Source: Methylocystis sp. SC2
Lineage (GTDB): Bacteria > Pseudomonadota > Alphaproteobacteria > Rhizobiales > Beijerinckiaceae
NCBI RefSeq assembly: GCF_000304315.1
Contig: NC_018485.1
Span: forward strand, 3,256,501-3,320,500
DNA length: 64,000 nucleotides
Reading direction: 5' to 3'
Part shown: positions 57,700 to 64,000 of the stretch, one piece after another
How the letters are laid out: every line of letters starts with the position of its first letter
Numbering within the stretch: position 1 is the first letter of the stretch
The notes under the pieces: generated by a model
The model's input: the letters and a program-made list of their open reading frames with translations, nothing else
The model's database searches: none
Told to the model about the DNA's origin: nothing
Position numbers and translations under genes: made by a program

Positions 57700-57978
57700 A
57701 TGGACCTGCCTGCGATTGACCCGCTGATTGGGATTGGCGTCGCCGCCTCGACCGCCATCACTGACGCGGTCTATGTGTTCTTCAACGCCGCCGTATCGGA
57801 GCGTCGGCGCGTGGCCGCCGCGAGCTGGAGCAGCATCTGGTATCTGCTCTCGGCCTTCGCGGTGATCAGCTATACGTCGAACTGGGCCTATGTGGCGTTC
57901 GCGGCGGTGGGCGCCTGGGTCGGCGGCTTCCTGTCCATTACAGTGCTGAACCGCCTCGTGCCCCTGCGCAAACCTTAA
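57700..57978 (+). CDS. Small membrane protein, 92 aa
   Basis: Three hydrophobic segments: LIGIGVAASTAITDAVYVFF, IWYLLSAFAVISY and YVAFAAVGAWVGGFLSI, ending LNRLVPLRKP. A strong GGAGGAG precedes the ATG at 57700. It resembles small hypothetical membrane proteins of Rhizobiales, but I cannot name a family. Confidence 0.65.
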   Translation: MDLPAIDPLIGIGVAASTAITDAVYVFFNAAVSERRRVAAASWSSIWYLLSAFAVISYTSNWAYVAFAAVGAWVGGFLSITVLNRLVPLRKP

Positions 57979-57989
57979 GGATTCCGCCC

Positions 57990-58013
57990 AAAAAAAACGC
58001 CGCTCGCGCGGCG
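57990..58013 (-). terminator. Intrinsic terminator of the 58038 gene
   Basis: On the minus strand, CGCCGC-GCGA-GCGGCG is followed by eight T. It lies 24 bp after the stop of the small gene at 58038-58235 and may also end the converging 57700 transcript. Confidence 0.9.
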
Positions 58014-58037
58014 CAGAGGAGTAAATTGTCCGCGCGC

Positions 58038-58235
58038 TTAATCGCGAACGACCTGATTGCGGTCCTGGATCAGCAGCGGCAGGCGCTTGGCCGAGGCGCT
58101 GGCGACGCTCATCTCCTGCTTGTCGCGCGCGAAGCCGCGCGCCTTTTGCTCATGATTGACGTTTGTCGCGAGACCTAGCGCCAAAAAGCCCACCCAAAAC
58201 GCCAGGGGCACGAAGCGCGACTTCGAAAACGGCAT
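58038..58235 (-). CDS. Small membrane-anchored hypothetical protein
   Basis: 65 residues: MPFSKSRFVPLAFWVGFLAL is a single N-terminal anchor or signal, followed by a charged periplasmic part (NVNHEQKARGFARDKQEM). GGGAGA precedes the ATG at 58235, and a strong terminator follows the stop, supporting a real gene. Family unknown. Confidence 0.6.
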   Translation of the reverse strand: MPFSKSRFVPLAFWVGFLALGLATNVNHEQKARGFARDKQEMSVASASAKRLPLLIQDRNQVVRD

Positions 58236-58476
58236 TTGGGTCTCCCTTGATGCGCAAGGCGTTCTTGATTGGGACGATTGCAGCTTTCCCCAATCTGCGT
58301 CCAAGTAAAAGCGCCAGGAGCAAGCAACCTGATGGCGCCAGATAAAAACAGTTCTCCTCTCTGGCTGGCGTCCTCGCCTGCAGTCCTGCCAAAGTTGGCG
58401 CCAATGCTTACCTCGCCTGTGGACCTATGCGGCATGGTTGAAAGCGCATTAGCTTGCGCCCAGGGAGATTGCAGCG

Positions 58477-60000
58477 ATGACCTTCACGACCACGGATCGT
58501 CCAGCGCCCATCGTTAAGAGCGGGCATGTGCAACTGTCGATCACTCTGGCTGAGTCAGACAAGAATACTCTGCAGAACCAGATCTTCGATCAGATCCGCT
58601 CGATGATCCTCAGCGGTCAGCTCAAATGCGACGATCCGATGCCGACCACCCGTGAGCTGAGCAGCCAGCTTGGGGTCTCACGCAACACGGCCGTGCTGGC
58701 CTATGAGCGGCTGATCGCGGAAGGCTATATCCGCACGAAGCCTTACGTCGGCACCTTCGTTTCGCCGGATCTGCCGGACACGGCGTTTCTGTCGGCCGAT
58801 CAACGCACGCCGCAGACGGAAGAGCAGGGGGCCGCGATCGACGTTCCGGCGGCTTGCGGCGCGTTGCGCACCCATCGCCTCGCCGACCCGGAGCGCCGCC
58901 GTCTCGCCGCCGATTTCTGGGTGGGCCGGCCGGACGCGCGATCCTTTCCGCTCAAGGCCTGGTCGCACCACATCAAGAATCGGCTGAAGGCGGTCGGCGC
59001 CAATCTCACGAGCTATAATGACGCCGCAGGACTGATGGAGCTGCGGCGCGCGATCGCCAAACATCTCGCGCCGGCGCGCGGCGTCGTCGCCGATCCGGAA
59101 CAGATCGTCATCGTCGGCGGCTGCCAGGACGGCTTCAATCTGGTCGGCCGCCTGCTCGTGACGCCCGGGTCCACCGCCGTCGTCGAGTCGCCCTGCTATC
59201 AGGGCGCCGCCTTCGTGCTCGAAAGCCTTGGGGCGACGCTTCACCCCGTGCCCGTGGACCAGGACGGGCTCGACGTGTCGCGATTGCCGAAAACCAGGGG
59301 CGCCGTCGCCTATGTGACGCCGTCGCATCAATATCCGATCGGCGTGACCATGAGCCTGCAGCGCCGGCTCGAGCTTCTCGCCTGGGCGACGCAATACGAC
59401 GCCTACATCATGGAAGACGACTATGACAGCGACTTCCGGTTTATCGGTTCGCCGCTGACGGCGCTGAAGGGGCTCGATCGCAACGAGCGCGTCATCTACC
59501 TCGGCACCTTCTCCAAGTGCATGGGTCCCGGACTGCGGCTTGGCTATGTCGTGCTGCCCCGCCGTCTCGCCGAAGCCGGCCGGCGCATGAAAATGTTGAT
59601 GAACAATGGCCAAAGCTGGCTGGAACAGGCGGCGATGGCGGATTTCATGTCGAGCGGCGAATTCGGGCGTCATTTGCGGCGCATCCGCCAGCTCTATCGC
59701 GATCGGCGCGACGCGCTGCTGGGCGCGCTGCGCAATCACTTCGGCGCCTGCGAGATCTACGGCGACCAGGCCGGCATGCATCTCGTCTGGAAGCTGCCGG
59801 ACGGTTTTCCGGACGCCGCCGAGGTGGAGAAGAGAGGCGTCGCCGCGGGCGTCGGCGTCTGTTCGCTGGCGACGGGCTCGGCGCTGCGCTTCGACGACGT
59901 CAATGGCGGCGATCGGCTGCTGATGCTGGGCTTCGTCGCGCTCACCGAAAAAGAGATCGAGACCGGGATCGCCCGGCTGGCGCAGGCGCTGAAGGCGTAG
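58477..60000 (+). CDS. MocR-type GntR/aminotransferase transcriptional regulator
   Basis: A 507-residue fusion regulator. Residues about 30-100 are a GntR winged helix (IFDQIRSMILSGQL, PTTRELSSQLGVSRNTAVLAY); the rest is a class I aminotransferase fold that binds PLP through the Lys in GTFSKCMGPGLRLGY. MocR proteins such as PdxR control vitamin B6 or amino-acid genes. No B6 gene is adjacent, so the target is open. Confidence 0.9.
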   Translation: MTFTTTDRPAPIVKSGHVQLSITLAESDKNTLQNQIFDQIRSMILSGQLKCDDPMPTTRELSSQLGVSRNTAVLAYERLIAEGYIRTKPYVGTFVSPDLPDTAFLSADQRTPQTEEQGAAIDVPAACGALRTHRLADPERRRLAADFWVGRPDARSFPLKAWSHHIKNRLKAVGANLTSYNDAAGLMELRRAIAKHLAPARGVVADPEQIVIVGGCQDGFNLVGRLLVTPGSTAVVESPCYQGAAFVLESLGATLHPVPVDQDGLDVSRLPKTRGAVAYVTPSHQYPIGVTMSLQRRLELLAWATQYDAYIMEDDYDSDFRFIGSPLTALKGLDRNERVIYLGTFSKCMGPGLRLGYVVLPRRLAEAGRRMKMLMNNGQSWLEQAAMADFMSSGEFGRHLRRIRQLYRDRRDALLGALRNHFGACEIYGDQAGMHLVWKLPDGFPDAAEVEKRGVAAGVGVCSLATGSALRFDDVNGGDRLLMLGFVALTEKEIETGIARLAQALKA

Positions 60001-60007
60001 CGGCGCG

Positions 60008-60350
60008 CAACCCTCTCCCATCGGGAGAGGGTGGCTGCGAAGCAACCGGGAGAGGGGGCTCTCTCGGACGAATATTGGCGACGCTTTGTCGGATTCGTCG
60101 CGCCTATATTGGCGAAATCGTAACCCCTCACCCCGGTCCTGCAGACCGACCCTCTCCCACAGGGAGAGGGTTTCCGCGCGCCAACCCTCTCCCATCGGGA
60201 GAGGGTGGTTGCGGAGCAACCGGGAGAGGGGTTGCCGCGCTGCAAGGGTTTGCGTAACGCAGTGGCGCGCCGCTCACATTGACTGCAAGCGAAGCGAGCG
60301 GCCCCTCACCCCGGTCCATCGGACCGACCCTCTCTCTCCGGGAGAGGGTT
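60008..60350. repeat. Cluster of palindromic repeats, two types alternating
   Basis: Type A units at about 60008-60057 and 60182-60231 are nearly identical: CCCTCTCCCATCGGGAGAGG, then a second stem around GCAACCGGGAGAGGGG. Type B units at about 60124-60170 and 60303-60350 begin CCTCACCCCGGTC and contain another CCCTCTCC...GGGAGAGGG stem. Such repeats are common between genes in Rhizobiales. This fills the 371-bp gap after the MocR gene; no gene was found in it. Confidence 0.88.
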
Positions 60351-60371
60351 TCGCGCGAGCCGAATCACTTC

Positions 60372-61586
60372 ATGAAGGATTTCAGCGCCCGCTCCCGTCT
60401 GCGCGCCATACCGTCCGGCGTCTGGGCGCTCGGACTCGTGTCGCTGCTCATGGATTTTTCTTCCGAGATGATCCATGCGCTGCTGCCGATCTATCTCGTC
60501 GGGGCGATGGGCGCCTCGATGGCCGAAGTCGGAATCATCGAAGGCGTCGCCGAGGCGACCGCCTCGGTCGTCAAGATTTTTTCGGGCGCGCTGTCGGACT
60601 GGTTCGGACGGCGCAAGCAGCTGGCCATCATCGGCTATGGGCTTGCGGCGTTGACCAAGCCGATGTTTCCGCTGGCGCCGAATGTCGCCTGGGTCATGGC
60701 CGCCCGCTTCATCGACCGCGTCGGCAAGGGCATACGCGGGGCGCCGCGCGACGCGCTTGTCGCCGATCTCGCGCCGGCCTCCGTCCGCGGCGCGGCCTTC
60801 GGGCTTCGCCAGTCGCTCGATACGATCGGCGCCTTTCTCGGGCCGGCGGTCGCTGTGGCCGCGATGTGGTTCTCGGCCAACAGCATCCCTTTCGTGTTCT
60901 GGATCGCGACGATTCCGGCGGCGCTCGCCGTTGCGGTTCTGGCGCTCGGCGTGCGCGAGCCGGAAGCCTCCCGCCCGCCGCGGCCGGCGCGTTTTCCGCT
61001 GCACATCGATGAAATCCGCCGGCTCGGCGGCCCCTTCTGGATCGTTGTGGCGATCGGCGTCGTCTTCAGTTTGGCGCGTTTTTCCGAGGCTTTTCTGATC
61101 CTGAAAGCGCGCGACGTCGGTCTGCCGGTGGCGCTCGCGCCGCTGGCGCTCGTCGCGATGAATGTCGTCTACGCCGGCGCCTCCTTTCCTGTGGGCGCCT
61201 TCTCGGATCGGGGCGATCGCAAGACGCCGCTGATGGCGGGCCTTGTCGCGCTGATCGCCGCCGACGCCGCCTTGGCGGTTGCAGAGCATTTGCCGCTCGT
61301 TTGGCTGGGCGTGGCGCTTTGGGGCCTGCACATGGGCCTCACCCAAGGTCTCCTGGCTACGCTCGTCGCCGATGTCGCGCCGCTCGCGCTGCGCGGCTCG
61401 GCCTTCGGCGTGTTCAACCTGACAAGCGGCTTGGCGCTGCTCGCCGCGAGCGCCGGCGCCGGCGCGCTCTGGGACGCCTTCGGTCCCCAGGCCGCCTTCT
61501 GGGCGGGCGCGCTTTGCGCGTCGCTGGCGCTCGCCGGATTCGCGGCGGGCGGCCGTCGGATCGGGCGGCCCCACAGGCCGGGTTGA
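60372..61586 (+). CDS. MFS transporter
   Basis: A 404-residue major facilitator protein with 12 helices. The loop 2-3 motif is GALSDWFGRRKQ and the second-half counterpart is GAFSDRGDRKTP; ARFIDRVGKGIRGAPRDALV is a strong marker of a bacterial subgroup of uncharacterised transporters. The substrate is unknown. The ATG at 60372 lies just after the repeat cluster. Confidence 0.88.
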   Translation: MKDFSARSRLRAIPSGVWALGLVSLLMDFSSEMIHALLPIYLVGAMGASMAEVGIIEGVAEATASVVKIFSGALSDWFGRRKQLAIIGYGLAALTKPMFPLAPNVAWVMAARFIDRVGKGIRGAPRDALVADLAPASVRGAAFGLRQSLDTIGAFLGPAVAVAAMWFSANSIPFVFWIATIPAALAVAVLALGVREPEASRPPRPARFPLHIDEIRRLGGPFWIVVAIGVVFSLARFSEAFLILKARDVGLPVALAPLALVAMNVVYAGASFPVGAFSDRGDRKTPLMAGLVALIAADAALAVAEHLPLVWLGVALWGLHMGLTQGLLATLVADVAPLALRGSAFGVFNLTSGLALLAASAGAGALWDAFGPQAAFWAGALCASLALAGFAAGGRRIGRPHRPG

Positions 61587-61760
61587 GCGGGCGCGTTAAG
61601 AACTTCGCGGCGGAATTGGGGCCCGTTAACGAATAGCTAAGCCTGTCGATTAAACATTGAAAACGAACGATAAATTTTCGCAATTGCGCCATTGTCGACC
61701 ATTGATTTCAAAAACCGGGCGGGGGCGCTGGCGTTTCAAGAACGCACCATCGAGGTTCTA

Positions 61761-62465
61761 ATGAAAAAACGAGCTTTCGGCGTCGCCGTCGCGACATCCC
61801 TGGCCGCTCTGTCGGCCTCGGCCGCAGACCTGCCTTCGCGCATGGAGCCGCCGCCGGCCTATATTCCGCCGCCGCCAATGCTCACCTGGACGGGGCTCTA
61901 CGCCGGCCTCAATCTCGGCGGCGGCTGGCTCGACCGGGACGACTCCAGGTGGCTGTTTTCCACAGGGGCGTCGAACACGGGCGGCGTCATCGGCGGCGCC
62001 CAGATCGGCTACAATTATCAATTCACGCCACTTCTGGCGGCAGGGCTTGAAACCGATTTTCAAGGGTCGGGCGTTGGAGGCGGTTGGGGCCGCAGCGTCG
62101 ACTGGTTCGGCACGGTGCGCGGGCGGGCGGGCGTGTCGATCTTGAACGCGCAGCTGTTCCTTTACGGCACCGGCGGCTTCGCCTATGGCGACCTGCGTCT
62201 CAACTACGGCTGGCTTGGCTCTCAGGTCCGCGCGGGAACCGGTTGGACGGCGGGCGGCGGGCTCGAATACGCTTTCCTGCCGAACTGGTCGGCGAAGGTC
62301 GAATATCTCTACACAGACATCGGCGCGAATTACGACCCGATCTACATTGCGCCCTTCATCGTCGAAACCCGGCAGCGCGCGCATCTCAATACTGTGCGCG
62401 CCGGCGTCAACTACCGCTTCAACTGGATGCTCGCGCCTGCCGGACCGGCCATGGCGAACTACTGA
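61761..62465 (+). CDS. Outer-membrane beta-barrel protein (Omp25/RopB-like)
   Basis: A 234-residue protein with a signal peptide (cut after LSASAA) and a Pro-rich linker (RMEPPPAYIPPPP), then an 8-stranded barrel: WTGLYAGLNLGGGWLD at the start, GAQIGYNYQF, and a C-terminal AGVNYRFNWML. This is the small-porin family of Brucella Omp25 and Rhizobium RopB. GAGG lies before the ATG. The terminal strand is followed by a short tail (APAGPAMANY). Confidence 0.88.
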   Translation: MKKRAFGVAVATSLAALSASAADLPSRMEPPPAYIPPPPMLTWTGLYAGLNLGGGWLDRDDSRWLFSTGASNTGGVIGGAQIGYNYQFTPLLAAGLETDFQGSGVGGGWGRSVDWFGTVRGRAGVSILNAQLFLYGTGGFAYGDLRLNYGWLGSQVRAGTGWTAGGGLEYAFLPNWSAKVEYLYTDIGANYDPIYIAPFIVETRQRAHLNTVRAGVNYRFNWMLAPAGPAMANY

Positions 62466-62489
62466 ATCCAAATGCTATGAACGCGCGCG

Positions 62490-62517
62490 GCAAGAGCCCC
62501 GAAAACGGGGCTCTTGC
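62490..62517 (+). terminator. Hairpin after the porin gene
   Basis: GCAAGAGCCCC pairs perfectly with GGGGCTCTTGC around GAAAAC (11 bp). No T-run follows, so termination may be partial or the hairpin may protect the mRNA end. Confidence 0.7.
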
Positions 62518-62627
62518 GTGTTGCGGCGCGCCTGTTCGATCGCTTTTGGTTGCGGCGCCGCAACAATTGAATTATCTGCTTGGAAGCGTTCCGAGAAAGA
62601 AATCGGCCGCACGCGAGAGGGTTCTAC

Positions 62628-63035
62628 ATGGCCGACGCCGATACAAACAGGCTCGCCGCGCGGCGGCCGCTGTCGCCCCATCTGACGATCTTCAAGCCCA
62701 TCCTGACGATGATGATGTCGATCGCGCATCGAATCACCGGCGCGGGGCTTTACGTCGGCATGGCGCTTCTGGCGCTGTTCCTGCTCGGCGCGGCGATCGG
62801 CGGCGGCGTCTTCTCCGCCGTTTCCTGGATCGCGTCGGGCTTCATCGGCAATCTGCTGGTGCTGATGGTCGTTTGGGCGATTTTTCATCATCTGCTTGGC
62901 GGCGTGCGTCACGCGCTCTGGGATCGCGGCCTTTACATGGACGTGAAGGGGCGCGAACTGCTGGCGCAGGGGACGCTGGTCGGCGGCGTCCTGCTGACGC
63001 TGCTCGTCTTCATCTTCAAGACGCTGGCGAGCTGA
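62628..63035 (+). CDS. sdhC: Succinate dehydrogenase cytochrome b556 subunit
   Basis: A 135-residue membrane anchor of complex II. The family pattern LSPHLTIFKP and SIAHRITGAGLY is followed by three helices; HHLLGGVRHALWD holds the heme-ligating His. It is the first gene of sdhCDA. Confidence 0.95.
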   Translation: MADADTNRLAARRPLSPHLTIFKPILTMMMSIAHRITGAGLYVGMALLALFLLGAAIGGGVFSAVSWIASGFIGNLLVLMVVWAIFHHLLGGVRHALWDRGLYMDVKGRELLAQGTLVGGVLLTLLVFIFKTLAS

Positions 63036-63048
63036 GCGGAGCGGACTC

Positions 63049-63444
63049 ATGACGGTTGCGACAAGATTCAAGAGCGGTCGAACCGGACCCGGCGACGCCT
63101 ATGTCTCCGACCATAGCGGTTCCCCCCATGCGCGCTTCATGCGGCTGACGTCTTATGCGCTGGTCCCGCTTGGCGTGCTGAGCGCCTGGTGGATTCTGGG
63201 ACTTGCCGGCAAGCCGCTCGAAGGCGTGCGCGCCGAAATCGGCAGACCGATTCCCGCGCTCGTGCTTCTTGCGTTTGGGGTCATCGGCATGATCCATGCG
63301 CGGCGCGGCATGGACGACATCATCGAAGATTACGTGCACGACAAAGCGTTGAAGGCGCAGGCGATCGTCGCCAACACTTGGGCGTCGCGGGCGATCGCAG
63401 CGATTTGGGTCGTCGCGATCCTCCTCATCGCCGCGCCGAAGTAG
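63049..63444 (+). CDS. sdhD: Succinate dehydrogenase membrane anchor subunit
   Basis: A 131-residue anchor with three helices. FMRLTSYALVPLGVLSAWWI and the motif HARRGMDDIIEDYVHD (heme/quinone side) match alphaproteobacterial SdhD. It lies 13 bp after sdhC. Confidence 0.92.
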   Translation: MTVATRFKSGRTGPGDAYVSDHSGSPHARFMRLTSYALVPLGVLSAWWILGLAGKPLEGVRAEIGRPIPALVLLAFGVIGMIHARRGMDDIIEDYVHDKALKAQAIVANTWASRAIAAIWVVAILLIAAPK

Positions 63445-63589
63445 TCGCACGATGCGATCGACAGACGTCGACGTGACAGGCGAGAGCAGGAAGCGGCGCG
63501 ACATCGCTGCTTTGATCGCGACGATCCCGTCTTGTAACGACGCAGCTACGCCGCGCGTGGCGCAAATGAGATTCGAGAAGGCTTAATCG

Positions 63590-64000
63590 ATGATTGCAAC
63601 GGGTCCTGCATCAAATGTGTCGGTGGGCGGTCGGGCCTATGCGATCGTCGATCACACCTTTGACGTCGTCGTCGTCGGCGCAGGCGGGTCGGGACTTCGC
63701 GCCGTCGTCGGCTGCGCCGAGGCAGGACTGAACGTCGCCTGCGTCACCAAGGTCTTTCCAACCCGTTCGCACACCGTGGCGGCGCAGGGCGGCATCGCCG
63801 CCGCGCTCGGCAACATGGGGCCGGACGATTGGAAATGGCACATGTACGACACCGTCAAGGGCTCCGACTGGCTCGGCGACCAGGACGCGATCGAATATAT
63901 GTGCCGCAACGCGCCGCCCGCCGTTTATGAGCTGGAGCATTGGGGCGTCCCCTTCTCGCGCACGAACGAAGGCATGATCTATCAGCGTCCGTTCGGCGGC
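63590..64000 (+). CDS. sdhA: Succinate dehydrogenase flavoprotein subunit, 3' end outside window
   Basis: The first 137 residues are present. [16 protein letters not shown] is the FAD-binding fold; [16 protein letters not shown] contains the His that binds FAD covalently (near residue 61), and [20 protein letters not shown] follows the family. The start is the ATG at 63590. It follows sdhD by 145 bp, longer than usual but without another gene between them. Confidence 0.96.
   Translation, partial: MIATGPASNVSVGGRAYAIVDHTFDVVVVGAGGSGLRAVVGCAEAGLNVACVTKVFPTRSHTVAAQGGIAAALGNMGPDDWKWHMYDTVKGSDWLGDQDAIEYMCRNAPPAVYELEHWGVPFSRTNEGMIYQRPFGG

Noticed and set aside
58678..60219. 513-codon open frame on the minus strand
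   Set aside because: Antisense to the MocR gene and runs through the palindromic repeats.

Overview
The window looks like chromosomal sequence from a high-GC alphaproteobacterium of the Rhizobiales. This rests on gene content and protein style: a topA-rnr pair, proS-lolC-lolD, tig-clpP, purEK, an sdhCDA start, an Omp25-like porin and SelO with DUF465 proteins. A small periplasmic protein at 35318-35893 resembles, from memory, proteins of methane and ammonia oxidisers, so a Methylocystis/Methylosinus-type methanotroph is plausible. No database search was possible, so this placement is inference.

Layout. 1-11 kb: rnr (cut by the left edge) and topA on the minus strand, a cupin, tRNA-Cys, two small unknown proteins, then AsmA, a CheY-like regulator, a DUF423 protein and an M48 peptidase. 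11.3-17.5 kb: a compact operon for a Tat-exported molybdenum hydroxylase (large subunit, 2Fe-2S subunit, di-heme c-type cytochrome subunit, an unknown secreted protein and a PuuE-like polysaccharide deacetylase). 17.6-19.4 kb: a near-perfect Zur box, a COG0523 zinc GTPase and a truncated DUF1826 gene. 21.4-25 kb: a class II lanthipeptide locus with a 47-residue precursor and a LanM with a three-Cys cyclase site; a convergent YadGH-type ABC exporter follows, with a 117-bp MITE-like element between them that supplies the permease stop codon.

27-31.8 kb is accessory: an ABC-F gene whose 3' end recurs 1000 bp downstream, a MNT/HEPN pair between the two copies (the HEPN gene frameshifted in a homopolymer), an AT-rich orphan membrane protein and a GNAT gene. 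32-35.3 kb: proS and the Lol exporter genes. 36.3-40.3 kb: a DSF synthase (RpfF) coupled to a membrane-bound PAS-GGDEF-EAL protein, facing a second, divergent crotonase-fold gene. 40.5-42.3 kb: a Tat-exported multicopper-oxidase-fold protein that has lost most copper ligands. 42.5-47 kb: tRNA-Leu, tig, clpP and a biotin-dependent carboxylase subunit. 47-51.9 kb: a VapBC pair with a palindromic operator, a DUF2490 protein, and a SulP transporter/beta-carbonic anhydrase pair with a divergent LysR regulator. 51.8-64 kb: purEK, a Na+/H+ antiporter, selO flanked by two DUF465 genes, tRNA-Val, small membrane proteins, a MocR regulator, a cluster of palindromic repeats, an MFS transporter, a porin and sdhC-sdhD-sdhA (sdhA cut by the right edge).

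The parts most likely to hold something new are the lanthipeptide locus, the RpfF/PAS-GGDEF-EAL operon with its extra crotonase, and the exported molybdenum hydroxylase operon. I saw no CRISPR array, prophage or intact insertion sequence.
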